A model generated the notes under the pieces. That model saw only the letters and a program-made list of their open reading frames with translations, was not told the DNA's origin and did not search any database. A program made the translations under genes and the position numbers. This document shows positions 37,501 through 47,637 of a stretch of DNA of 64,000 nt, in pieces; the stretch's first letter is position 1, and every line of letters begins with the position of its first letter. The stretch is from Henricia sp. BOLD:AAB3569 (taxonomy: Eukaryota; Echinodermata; Asteroidea; Spinulosida; Echinasteridae). Location of the stretch: the NCBI GenBank assembly GCA_037783545.1, contig JBBELK010000683.1:248001-312000 (forward strand), read 5' to 3'.

Positions 37501-38604
37501 CTAGCGACCCATTGCGGTGTGGATGTTATGGGAGACAATGGGGTAAGTGAGAATGGATGTTGGTACGCTCTGCATAGGCATGGTTGGCTGAGTGGTCATA
37601 ACGGAGGTCAAGGAGCCTTGCTGGAATTCTTGCTGCAGGGACACCGAGACAGGGATGGTTTGCATTTCAGAAGCCAACAAGGTGGCCTGCTGGGGCCTGT
37701 CGCCAAGACTACTATCCTGCTGACCGATCAGATTGATAGCCGTCACCCCCGAAGCTCCGGGATTGCCGGCACTCTTCTGGATGACCGCTACGCTTCCTTG
37801 GGAGAGTAAAGGGACAGCCGTAGTGGACCGGACGAGGTGCGTCTCAGCTTGCATCACGGCGTTGTTGGAGTTCTCGCTCTTGGATGACCTAAAGCGAGCA
37901 TTCTGCTCTAACAGGACCTCATTGGCAGCCGTCAAGTCGGAAATCTGCTTCCGCATCGACTCAACCTTCCGCAGCAAGATCTGGTTTTCGTCTTCGAGAT
38001 CGCGCGTGTCACGGCTGGAACTTCGCATCCTGTCTCGAACACTGCTCCTGGATCCAAACTCATCACTTGGACTTCGCCTACTTTCAAATTCCAGATACCG
38101 ATAGCGGTCTTCCAAGGGAGGACGTCTGCGCAAGCCAATCTCGTAATCTCCATAACCGACAGGAGAGTAACGACTGCGCAAACGTCGACGCTCCTCGTAC
38201 TCCACGTCACCTCGACTCATGTGACGAAACTTGCACTTACTGCCCCGAGAACACTCATTCTTCTGGTAATCTCTACAGATTGGGATATCATCGTGGCCTG
38301 CAGAATCAGCTCTAGTGACGCCATAATTACGGGCAGCCTTGTCTTCAAGATGTGGTGGGAGGTTGCCAGTCTCCTTGTAGTAGTCCTCTTCCGCTCGTGA
38401 GCAGTGCAGGAAGCGGCAGGTGGACCTCATGCACTCCCTGTTCTGGTAGTCATGGCAGAAGGCCACCTTACAACTATCCCCCTTGGATTCTGAGCCTTCC
38501 ATGTCTTCAGGGTGCTTGAACTTGCAGCTCCTGCCTCGGTTGCAGATGCCGCGGACGTAATCGCGACACACATTATCAACTTCATCCTTATCTCCTGTTG
38601 ACAT
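37501..38604 (-). CDS. ZC3H10: ZC3H10-like CCCH zinc-finger protein (orthologue candidate)
   Basis: A 367-residue protein is encoded without interruption from ATG 38604-38602; the frame is open a few codons further only through non-ATG codons. Three CCCH fingers bind RNA in this family: C13-x7-C21-x5-C27-x3-H31, C50-x7-C58-x4-C63-x3-H67, and C110-x7-C118-x5-C124-x3-H128. Finger 2 is followed by the family's EEDYYKETGNLPPHL linker. Residues about 200-245 form a leucine-rich coiled coil (LEDENQILLRKVESM, EVLLEQNARF) closely like vertebrate ZC3H10. The Gln/Pro-rich C terminus ends in a TYPIVSH motif near-identical to the vertebrate TYPIASQ tail. Vertebrate ZC3H10 is a few dozen residues longer. 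Known roles of the vertebrate protein concern RNA and small-RNA binding; none is shown here. It is the last of three minus-strand paralogues. Confidence 0.9.
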   Translation of the reverse strand: MSTGDKDEVDNVCRDYVRGICNRGRSCKFKHPEDMEGSESKGDSCKVAFCHDYQNRECMRSTCRFLHCSRAEEDYYKETGNLPPHLEDKAARNYGVTRADSAGHDDIPICRDYQKNECSRGSKCKFRHMSRGDVEYEERRRLRSRYSPVGYGDYEIGLRRRPPLEDRYRYLEFESRRSPSDEFGSRSSVRDRMRSSSRDTRDLEDENQILLRKVESMRKQISDLTAANEVLLEQNARFRSSKSENSNNAVMQAETHLVRSTTAVPLLSQGSVAVIQKSAGNPGASGVTAINLIGQQDSSLGDRPQQATLLASEMQTIPVSVSLQQEFQQGSLTSVMTTQPTMPMQSVPTSILTYPIVSHNIHTAMGR

Positions 38605-39707
38605 CTTTAACAATCAATAAACAAACCACAAGAAAAACAACAAAATAGCAACAGCAGCGTTACCGATTTTAGTACACTAAGCGTCACAATTCAGAAAGCT
38701 AAATGAGCGTTTGACCTAGACTAGTGCAGTATTGGCAATGCTTGGTCAATGTATCGTGGCAGTCAAGTTCTTTAAATGTACCGTGGTTTGCTGCGGTGTT
38801 GAACTCGCTGCAATGGCGGCTTGCCTTGCTGCTGTTCGTTGCGCCTTGCTGCTGTTCGTTGCAGCTTGCTGCAATGGTAATAAAGGCTGCTGCTTGCTGT
38901 GGCTTAACACTGCTGGCGTACAGTTTAAAAGCTGCTGCTGCCAGCACACGGCACTTGGCAGACGACCACCAAGATTGGGCTCAAGCTGGAACCACCCGCC
39001 TCACGACCTGCGCTCAGCTCAGTGCACGCAACAAACCGCTTCAACTATACGCAACGACGTCACCGCTGACTGGGCGCTATCGTCCGGCCGGAAATCTGTT
39101 TAATTGAAAACAAAAAGGAAGTTTGCTATTAGAATGGTTCAACACTACTAAAACCCACATCAACGGTCACTTTAACTCAATAAAAAAAGTCTAAGACGAT
39201 TATGGCTAGTTTTTGTTACTCGTGAAGAAATGTTTATGTCAACTGACTAAAATACATGTGTACTGTTGCCAAAAATGAAGCCCACAAGTGCAACACTTGT
39301 ATTTCACAAATAGTTCGAAGTTAAGACATGTACACTGTACTTTAGTAATGTAACACCAACTTTGAGAACAATTACAGTCAGAGGCAGAGTTTACTGGAAA
39401 TGTGTATGCGACATGTTTATTTTGCTGGACCTGCATTTGGTGCATGTAATGCATTTTGCCATTATGCCACCATGCCCACCGCACGCAGAAAAAAAAGAAC
39501 CATTTGCAACATTTCGCTTTTTATAACTGACTTTTTAAGATCAACAGTATCAATAAGGCATGCTGTCAACTGCAGGCTACGAGAATGTATTCAAGTAGTC
39601 GGAGCTGTTAGATTGGTATGCACATCATTGTGACGCCTATTCTATAAAACTCAATTTAACAACAGGTACGGTACTGGGTTTTCAGTTTTTAAGTATTCAG
39701 TGTAGCT
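38605..39707. other. Spacer between ZC3H10-like genes
   Basis: Holds the 5' UTR and promoter of the ZC3H10 gene and the 3' end of its neighbour. At 38824-38863 a 20-bp unit (CCTTGCTGCTGTTCGTTGCG) occurs twice in tandem. On the minus strand AATAAA at 39421-39416 lies about 290 bp past the next gene's stop and may be its polyadenylation signal. Open frames here on both strands are low-complexity by-products. Confidence 0.5.
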
Positions 39708-40787
39708 TTAGTTCCAGTTTCCCTGTTGAAACAATGGCGGGTGATTAGTGGTGCTACTGAATGACTCTGGGTACGTGGACTGCCCAATGGCCGGGGTTGT
39801 ATGAAGTCGTGGCTGTCCCTCCTGCGGCTGGAGCAATCCCCTCAGGCGTTGGTTCTCTTCCACAATCACCTTGTTGTCGCTGAACAAGTCCCCAATTTGT
39901 TTGGTCAGATCCACCTTCTCAGTGTTAAGTCTGCGTACTTCGTCTTCCAGCTTGTCACGAGCTCGCATCAGGTCATTGATCAGGACTTGGTCCGAGTCAT
40001 GGAATCGCTTGTGATCGCTTAACTGGTGCTGCAGATGCTTGTTATCCTTGAAGACATTTTCTATTTCCGCCTTCAGTTCTCTTATGGTACGCTTCTGTTT
40101 TTGGACGCGCTTCTCGCTGGAATCAGGGGAGTCTTCTTTCTTACCACGGTTGAGTGGGCTTCGGCTACGGTTGCGGTTTGGCACAGGGCTGTCTGCGCGG
40201 CTGGATTTTGGGCTCCGACTGCGATTGCGTTTCGGGCTGCGGCCACGTTTGCCGTCGGCATAGTTCGTTCGGCTGCTGCTATCTCTTGTCCGATCCTTCG
40301 ACCCCTGATGACTCCTTGCCCCTTGGTCACCCATGGATCCTTGGTCGCTTCTCGACCCTTGGTCACCTTGTTCTTGGTCCTCCTCATCACTGCTGTACTG
40401 GTACGACTGGTTATTCCTCTTGCGACGGAATCTTTCTGGAATAACACGGTCCTTTATGTACGTCTCGTGTTCTTCCTCCGTGAAGTGAAGAAACTTGCAT
40501 TCGGAGTCCGCACATTTGTCACCATCTTTTTCGTGTCGATACTGGCCACAGATTTTCGGGAGCAGGAACAGTCCTTTGGCCCACTCTGGATGATCGAACT
40601 TACAGCTCATGCCGTAATCACATCCTTGTGAGCTCAGGTAGCGAATGCAAGCCCAAGTTATCTTGGTTTTGGCAAGTTCCTTGCAGTGTAAGAATCGGCA
40701 GCTGTTACCAGAGTTACAAGTGCCTTGTAGGTAGAAGCGGCAAATGCGTTGGTCAATGTATCCATCTTCATCCAGAAATGCCGCCAT
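39708..40787 (-). CDS. SR-rich CCCH zinc-finger protein, ZC3H10-like paralogue
   Basis: A 359-residue protein starts at ATG 40787-40785. It has three CCCH fingers: C16-x7-C24-x5-C30-x3-H34, C47-x8-C56-x5-C62-x3-H66, and C80-x11-C92-x4-C97-x3-H101. The third is followed by EEEHETYIKDRVIPERF, which aligns with the linker after finger 2 of ZC3H10, so finger 3 here corresponds to ZC3H10 finger 2 and the last ZC3H10 finger is missing. Next come a Gly/Gln/Ser/Asp-rich stretch with DQGS repeats and an Arg-Ser region (KRNRSRSPKSS, NRNRSRSPLNR) typical of splicing-associated SR-like proteins, then a long C-terminal coiled coil (about residues 225-320). A nuclear RNA-binding role is inferred from CCCH plus RS; partners are unknown. 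The coding region has no intron. It lies between two relatives on the same strand. Confidence 0.85.
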   Translation of the reverse strand: MAAFLDEDGYIDQRICRFYLQGTCNSGNSCRFLHCKELAKTKITWACIRYLSSQGCDYGMSCKFDHPEWAKGLFLLPKICGQYRHEKDGDKCADSECKFLHFTEEEHETYIKDRVIPERFRRKRNNQSYQYSSDEEDQEQGDQGSRSDQGSMGDQGARSHQGSKDRTRDSSSRTNYADGKRGRSPKRNRSRSPKSSRADSPVPNRNRSRSPLNRGKKEDSPDSSEKRVQKQKRTIRELKAEIENVFKDNKHLQHQLSDHKRFHDSDQVLINDLMRARDKLEDEVRRLNTEKVDLTKQIGDLFSDNKVIVEENQRLRGLLQPQEGQPRLHTTPAIGQSTYPESFSSTTNHPPLFQQGNWN

Positions 40788-42039
40788 TTTTGAGTTCTTT
40801 GATTTGAATACAACAAATAGGACGAAGCCCCTGGATCGTTCTCTTCAGCTGTTTTACAGTATGCCAGTTCTCTGTTGATGTTCTCTTGTTGCACCACAGT
40901 GCCAAAACTTAATCCATGTACTTCATAAATCAACCCACAGCTATGAGCTATACAACGAACATTAACAACTAGTGAGGAAAGAGATGCCACCTTTTCTGGT
41001 TTTGCAGGTGTTTTCCTTCCAAGCGCGTTTCTTCGTTCACTCTTCAACTTCAGCTTTTTGTCGATGTAACATCAGATGCTTCTCTTGATGAGGTTTCTTG
41101 TCTACAGATTTTCTTGTAATCACTTCTCACTTCTTCAATAAGACAGTCGTCACTTAGGACTGTCCGCTCCTGTCCATAAAAAAAACGAAAAATTATCGCA
41201 TTCATTATTCATGTGCGACTCAGCAATATGCCCACTGTGATGTTCTAAATTCTGACGTAAAATCAGGCTATTGTATGCAAATCTCTTACCAATAAGATTT
41301 CAATGAGCTTACTCGGTCACTTTCTGGTGTTTTATTCCCAGCAAGTCTTTTTTTAATCACTTTAACACTTCACACTTCTTTCAACGGCGAACTTCTTTTA
41401 TTCTTGTTCTTTCAAAAGATTTTTCTTTTAACTTTGACTTTCAACATGTAGCAATTTGCAGCCGACTTCTTTCATTCAACAAGCAATTTATTTTCGGGCG
41501 AACTTCTTGTATTAAGGGATTTTTATTTAACTTCAGGAAAAGCCACTTTTTTCGTTTGGCGGCTTTTTACACTTCATTACAACTTCACATTTTCTTCTTC
41601 TGTTATCCTTTTCCAGGTAAAAGACGGCCTGCTGCTGCATCAACGCCGACCTCGACTTTACTCTTCATGCCAGCATTGAACTTTTCTCACTGGTTTATAT
41701 CTACGCTTTCCTCGAGTGTTCATTTCTTGAGAATAATTTGATACACTATGGTTCTTGAAACCTTTTTTGTCTGAGAGCACGTACATGTACTGTACTCTAT
41801 GTTTTGAAGGAAAATGAAATCTATCATACATGTACTTTGGATTTCTCATAAATTGGAAATTACCTTTCTCTAACATACTATGCACAACACTCTGGACCTT
41901 AAAGCTGTTACGTGAACACTGAGCAGTAATACATGTATATAGTCCACCTAATACATTCTTTTTTTTAGATTCTGCCTGTAACAACTTACAAGGAGAAATT
42001 ATGTTCTATGCTCATACAGTTGAACTGGTGCACGCAGAG
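40788..42039. other. Upstream flank of the SR-rich gene
   Basis: The only sequence pattern seen is repeated AACTTCTTTTA / CACTTC words at 41335-41600. The promoter and 5' UTR of the 39708-40787 gene must be here but cannot be placed. Confidence 0.4.
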
Positions 42040-42560
42040 GGCTAGTGGTGGGCAAGGGGCACTCAGAGGACACGCAGAGGCCAATGAAACGCACAGAGTG
42101 CAGAGGGTAGGGGGCGCACAGAGGCCAAGGGGTGGGCGATAGGGGCGCGCAGAGGGCGATAGGGGCGCGCAGAGGGCGATAGGGGTACGCAGAGGACGCG
42201 CAGAGGCCAATGAAGCGCAAAAGCGGAGAGGGCAAGGGGGGCGCGTGGTGAGCAAGGGGGTGTGTAGAGGACAAAGGGGCACGCAGAGGGCAGAGGGGGG
42301 TTGGGGGGGGGGGGGAGCACAGAAGGTACAGAGGCCAAGTGGTGGGCATGCAAGGGGCACTCGGAGGACACGCAGAGGCCAATGAAGCACACAAAGCGCG
42401 TGGTGAGCAAGGGGGCGCATAGAGGGCAAGGGGCGCGCAGAGGGCGGGCGCAGAGGGCGGAGCGCAGAGGACACGCGCAGAGGACACGCGCAGAGGACAC
42501 GCACAGAGGCCAATGAAGCGCACAGAGCACACAGGGCAAGGGGGCGCGCAGAGGGCGAAA
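42040..42560 (+). repeat. Purine-rich GC minisatellite
   Basis: The plus strand is almost all G and A with C. A 19-bp unit like GGGCGCGCAGAGGGCGATA is repeated three times near 42125-42190. A longer unit containing AGGCCAATGAAGCGCAC recurs at about 42082, 42204, 42375 and 42507, a higher-order period of roughly 130-170 bp. Poly-G (42303-42315) is included. The long frames on the minus strand across it, rich in Cys, Ala, Leu and Pro, are compositional artefacts. Confidence 0.85.
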
Positions 42561-42579
42561 AAAGGCCTTGTAAAGACAC

Positions 42580-42706
42580 GGTACTAAAAGCTGACTAACT
42601 TCTGTTCAACCGAAAATGGTCCATCTCATTTGTGTCTGAACGGTCTACGTACACCGCTTTTAGTACCAAAAAGTATAATTCCGGTACGTAGACCGTTTTC
42701 GGTTTA
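42580..42706. repeat. Cluster of overlapping hairpins
   Basis: GGTACTAAAAGC (42580-42591) pairs with GCTTTTAGTACC (42656-42667). CGGTCTACGTAC (near 42641) pairs with GTACGTAGACCG (near 42694). The two stems interleave, so only one can form at a time in a single strand. Confidence 0.65.
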
Positions 42707-42836
42707 ACTTAAGTTAGACCCTCTAGTACCGTTTGAACAGTTAAACATCCGGTCCAAGTCGCCACCGTGACCCACCTCATTCAAGCATGGAAACGTGCAA
42801 AGCGTGCGACATGTCTTCTTGGCGTTCACAGCATAA

Positions 42837-43031
42837 GGCAGGATGCAGCTGCATGACCCGAGATAGACTGTTTTCGGTCTAACTCGGTCAACTCGTGTCT
42901 GAACGCTTAGTTTTTATGCCAGGAAAAGTCCCCCGCAACGACCGCGGAATGTTAGACCTTTTTCGGTCTCTGTAGTCCTATGTCTAAACATAGCCAAAGA
43001 GGGCCTTGACCTCTGTGGCTATGTTCAGACA
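42837..43031. mobile_element. GACCCGAGATAGACTGTTTTC repeat, copy A, with terminal hairpin
   Basis: Shares GCTGCATGACCCGAGATAGA, TTTCGGTCTAACTC and TTTTTCGGTCTCTGTAGT with 56887-57134. Ends in an inverted pair, TGTCTAAACATAGCC (42981-42995) and GGCTATGTTCAGACA (43017-43031). Confidence 0.6.
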
Positions 43032-44002
43032 GAGGGCAAGGGGAGCACAAGGGGCAAACAGGGGGAGGGCATGCAGAAACCAAAAGGGGAAGAGAGCCCA
43101 GGTGTGGTGCATACATGTACCTAAATAGTTTAACTAAGCATCACCGAACAAAAATCTGACCACCTAAAATAAAATGTTGAAATGTGTCGCTAATTCAAAG
43201 GATTGATTTGTCAAACAGGACACAGTAAAATCCGTTTTATGATTATGAAGTGGTGCGAAATGGGAATTTTACATCAGATACAGGTGGCCGAAATAAATCT
43301 GTTCACATTCCGCTCTGCAGCTTGCCAGAAAACGTACCAACAAATTAACGAAATCAAGTTGGGGAGGCAATCACTTTATTAAAACATCACAATTAGCTAC
43401 ATTGTAATTACATACGGATAAGTCAGCTATTAAGTAAAACAAGGATGCCTTGATTTTTATACCACTTAAGAGTTACATGTACTAGGGGTGTGTTTGTTTC
43501 GGATGGATTTAGATCCATAATGCACAGATCTAAGGTGAACTTGTTCATTTCACGCAAATTGTTATCGAGATCTGTGAGATCCTTCTCGAAAGGGGGTTCA
43601 GCGCTAGATCCAAAATGGCGACATGAGCATTGCAAAGGTTTTTGTACGAGTAAATCGTGTCATTTAAATTTTAAGTGGCAACACACAATACAAACGGATT
43701 GAGGCTGCTTGTTAATTTACGATGAATGTTGTTGGTGAAATTTAATACAGAAACTTAATAAACTTGGTATGTACATGTAAATAGATTTCTATTCACGCGA
43801 TGTGAGGTCTTTGTTGGGAGCAGTTTTGTTTGTTTCCGCGTGGTGAAACATCTCAGGATCTGTATCCCTGATGAAACAAACATAAGGCCAAAAAAGAACT
43901 ACATGTACATGTATGTTTAGCGTAAGTGGAAAGAAGTCCCCCAAAATGATGCGGTGACACAGCTTTTTTTCGCCTTTTTTATAGTAAGTGGATTCCAAGC
44001 AA
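43032..44002. other. No gene recognised
   Basis: Nothing beyond an extension of purine-rich sequence at 43032-43110 is identifiable. Confidence 0.4.
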
Positions 44003-44372
44003 TTCTTGGGTTTCACTTTCTTGACAACCGGTTGAATTTGGTGTGCCATACGCGGGGCATCAACAACTATCATATCCGCCATTACTATGGCACGCCAAAG
44101 CAGAAATAATTCAACACTGATAATTCTGCCATCACCCCTGAAAAACAAGTCTCAATTTTTAATAACTTGCCAACAAAAGCACGGGTATGCCAGTTTCAAA
44201 CAGTCTTATCAACATTTAAGCCAATGCCAACTTGTTTTTCTTGCGCAACATTTGCGAAAATATGTGTCAACATTAAATTATCAGTGTTGAATTATTTTCG
44301 CTTTGGCGTGCTATAGTATGGACACAGTAATGGCGGATAGCAATCGGTTGTCAAGAAAGTGAAACCCAAGAA
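44003..44372. mobile_element. Long-TIR MITE, TTCTT(T/G)GGTTTCACTT family, copy 2
   Basis: The ends TTCTTGGGTTTCACTTTC and GAAAGTGAAACCCAAGAA are inverted. The interior matches the reverse complement of 19627-19977 (CCAACAAAAGCACGG, CTTGCGCAACATTTGCGAAA). Its left arm carries about 40 bp of extra sequence (GCCATACGCGGGGCATC). Confidence 0.75.
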
Positions 44373-44862
44373 TAAAGTCCGATTAATTCATCCAATGCAA
44401 TTCTTGGTAAGTTAATGAAATGGCCGATAAAATGTACAATAGAACTCGTGTAGCAACTTTTTGTTTCTAAAACAAGGGGCCACTACAGGTGCTTATTTTG
44501 ACATGCCATTTAAAGGTCTAAATGTCAATACAAGGATTTAGTAAACTGTATAATTACCAACAGTACACACATTTTTCTTTAAAAAATTGATACATGTTTA
44601 GTTACAATGCCTCAAAAAAATGCCACTGTTATATAACCAACTCAAGAACGAATCTACCGATTGTTTAACTGAAGGGGTTTGGAAAGAACAGGAACAGTTT
44701 TAAGTCAAACTAACTTTCATGATAAATGTAATATTTAAAAACCAGACAATCACACTTTTACCTTTTCTTTTTAAACTGAATGATGAATATCCTGTTTTAT
44801 GCCTTTTAATTTTTGCAAAACTAACTACTACTGGAAAGGCTTCAACTAAACATGCAACATGT
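44373..44862. other. 3' flank of the four-finger gene
   Basis: No coding or repeat signal. Contains the 3' UTR of the minus-strand gene ending at 44863. Confidence 0.4.
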
Positions 44863-45765
44863 TCAGTAATCATACTTGGCGAATTTGGCGCGCTGAGGTT
44901 CATAGGAAAGCAGACGTTCATTGTCCAATGAGGTGTTTCGAGCAGCTCTGGCAGACACTGGATCCAATGCAGCTGGTACCCTTGCAACGGACACCGATGG
45001 GACACGGTCTCGCAGGTAGGAATCCAGAGATGGCTCATCTGATGCCCCATCTGCTCGGCGTTGTGGCACGGCTGAACGACTGCCTTCAGCCTCCGAACCT
45101 CTCAGACGTCGATTCTCATCCAGAAGAATCTTATTATCCTCGGTGAGGTCGAGGACTTGTCGATGCATGCGACTGAGCTTGTGACGCAGCACTGTATTCT
45201 CATCTTCAAGGTCGTCAACCAGGTGCATGAGGCTACGGATACGCTCACGCTCATCCCTCACCGGTTGGTAGTACTCGTCGTCCCACGACGGCATCGGGCG
45301 CTTGCGAGGGGGACCTTCGCGGAATTCAGGGCCTGGGTGGGCAAATTTGCACTGACTGCGGAAGCATTTCCCATTGAGGAAATCCTTGCAGACTTTGCTA
45401 TTCTGCCCCATGCTGGCCATTTCTTCCAACCCCGGGGGAAGCTTGCCCGTCTTGTTGTAATACTCTTCGTCCTCTGCGGTGCAGTGGAGATACGTGCAGC
45501 CGACGCGAGGACACTTCCCGTTTTGGAAGTTGTGGCAGAACTTCACCTCTTTCTTGGCTCCCTTCATTCCTGGAGGATGCTTGTAGATGCACTTGTCACC
45601 CCGGATGCATTCATCTCGAAGGAAGTCGCGGCAGATCTTATCCTCAAACTCTGGAATAGCTTCGGATGCGTCTGGATGACTGAACTTGCAGTTGTTGCCG
45701 CGGTCACACTCCCCTCGAAGATATTCACGGCAAACTTGGGATTTTGACCCACCGTTGGCATCCAT
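44863..45765 (-). CDS. Four-finger CCCH zinc-finger protein, ZC3H10-like paralogue
   Basis: A 300-residue protein starts at ATG 45765-45763; upstream in-frame codons are non-ATG. A pyrimidine tract ending CACTTGAAACAG just upstream (45797-45776) looks like a 3' splice site, so the 5' UTR is probably spliced. Four CCCH fingers: C12/C20/C26/H30, C45/C53/C59/H63, C77/C85/C90/H94 and C126/C134/C139/H143. Finger 3 is followed by EDEEYYNKTGKLPPGLEE, the linker that follows finger 2 in ZC3H10, so this protein equals ZC3H10 plus one extra N-terminal finger. Residues about 180-228 form a leucine-rich coiled coil (VDDLEDENTVLRHKL, LTEDNKILLDENRRLR) aligned with that of ZC3H10. The tail is Arg/Ser/Ala-rich and lacks the TYPIVSH motif. 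RNA binding is inferred from the fingers. Confidence 0.88.
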   Translation of the reverse strand: MDANGGSKSQVCREYLRGECDRGNNCKFSHPDASEAIPEFEDKICRDFLRDECIRGDKCIYKHPPGMKGAKKEVKFCHNFQNGKCPRVGCTYLHCTAEDEEYYNKTGKLPPGLEEMASMGQNSKVCKDFLNGKCFRSQCKFAHPGPEFREGPPRKRPMPSWDDEYYQPVRDERERIRSLMHLVDDLEDENTVLRHKLSRMHRQVLDLTEDNKILLDENRRLRGSEAEGSRSAVPQRRADGASDEPSLDSYLRDRVPSVSVARVPAALDPVSARAARNTSLDNERLLSYEPQRAKFAKYDY

Positions 45766-47637
45766 CTGATTCAATCTGTTTCAAGTGACAGACAAAAAAG
45801 AATGGTTTTAAAATCTAAAAAGAAAGGATAGGTAAATCTCTTAACTCAAGCCTGAAAATTAAAAGCTTGTGGTTAAGCAGAGTAGCATTTGAGTTAAATT
45901 CCATTGTTTTATTTTCAAGTGGAATTGATTTTTGGTTTGATGTAAACAAGGGGTTTTAAATTATCAATATTACTCTGAAGTCCATCTGAGCACCATCTTA
46001 TGGCCATTTTACATGTAACAAACATTACAAATGATCAGTTACGGTGAAAATGCCTTTTATGATGACTCAGCAAGCTACATGTAGTCATCGAGTGCCCAAA
46101 CGATTGCTTTCCGTGACGTAGAACATCCAGTTGTTTGGTGGTCAACAGTCGCGCGCATACACGCGCGCGCCAATAGACGCACATGAACGCGTGAACAAAA
46201 TGCCCACCAGTGTTAGATGCCGCACGCGCGCGCTGCGATACTTTTTAATTATTCAGCATGCACTCAGCTTGAAAAAACGAAAGTGCTTCTACTTGATCGC
46301 GATTTTTAGCCTAAAGAAATACGCTTTTATCTTTATCGATACAATGGCACAACAACATTGCAACAGAGTTCGTCTGTTGCTTGAGCAAGGTCTAGCAACA
46401 GAGGCAAGTGCAACCAATGCGCTTTTTTTGCTCTTTTTGCCGGTTATTACTCGGGCCACGTGGTTCAAGAAAAATGACAACCAAAATGGTGGATAGAAGG
46501 CATGACGCACCGGAAAGCAATCCATAGGTAGCCGAGGTGGTATACTCCTCACGGAGCCCTGTGATCAGGGGTAATGATAGTGTATAAGTTCATATTATCA
46601 TTTCATCCTATGACATGCTACAACTTGCTTGCTGGGTCGTTATAAAGGCACTTTTACATTACCGTAACTGACATTCGTTACTGTGAAAATGCCCTACCGG
46701 TAGGTGGAAGCTACCTTGGATTTCACTAAAGCAAGCGTCAATGTGGGATGATGCTCAATTGTTTCCACACTCTCTGCACCTTATAACAATGTACATTCCA
46801 ACAATGTACATGTACATTCACTGGTTGTGTTTAGGATGTCTAAATTTAATAAGCAATGATCGAGCAATGATCGGGCAATGTCAGTAACGCCGACTGTTTA
46901 ATGGCGTCTAAATATACTGATCACAGTCATTGATTGTGGATAGCGCCTCCTTTGTCTGTAAGAAATATTGCAGTTATTTTAACAGCATTTGTACGCCCTG
47001 AAATTGCACAGTCAAGTAAAATCATGTAACTTTAACTTTACTGGTAAACTCATTTTCCAATAAATAGCAGGTATCGCAAAGTTTTTACTGAGCTGCTCTA
47101 TCCGGGAAAAAATTACACTTTGTGAATTTGTCAGATAAAGACCATATGCTGGGTGGGGTCATGCAAAGGTTTTGAATCAGTCATTGCGCGGTCACATGTT
47201 TACATTTTCTTCCCTGTATGCGCACTTAGGCGGAACGGTGCGTGTTCCTATTGGTGCTTACTGGATAAATTCCTCAGCATTTTCCTTCCTCAAAAAGGAA
47301 AAATTCCAGGAATTTTTTCCCCGCCATTTACCAGAAAATAGTGGATAAGACCAGTTTCTACTGAGAAAATTCTGTTTTTTCCGGCATTATCCGGTAAATG
47401 GATCTCAATAAAAACACGTCTAAAGATTCCGTTTTGTGTTGCAAACAAGATGGGAGCAAAAATCTCTCTGCCTGAAAGTGTTGCATGTAAACATTGACTG
47501 CAGTAAAACAAGCAACACTTTCAGATATCTAAAAGTAGGAAGAAACAGCATCAGCACAGATGCATTGCACATACTGTGGTATTTGTTTCTAAACTTTTGT
47601 TTGTGTGCCTTACCGGTATACACAGGTTTTTATAGTA
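45766..47637. other. Upstream flank of the four-finger gene, no other gene
   Basis: Open frames at 46131-46552 and 47153-47654 lack domains. No repeat copies from elsewhere in the window were recognised. Confidence 0.4.

Noticed and set aside
38699..39107. Cys/Ala/Leu-rich frames on both strands
   Set aside because: Produced by the GCTGCT/TGCTGTT-rich tandem repeat upstream of the ZC3H10 gene; no domain.
40026..40631. 201-codon plus-strand frame
   Set aside because: It lies wholly antisense to the SR-rich CCCH gene and reflects its codon bias.
41986..42579. Long minus-strand frames rich in Cys, Ala, Leu and Pro
   Set aside because: All frames are open because the minisatellite is stop-poor; the sequences are repeats of the DNA unit, not protein-like.
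45157..45747. 196-codon plus-strand frame
   Set aside because: Antisense shadow of the four-finger CCCH gene.
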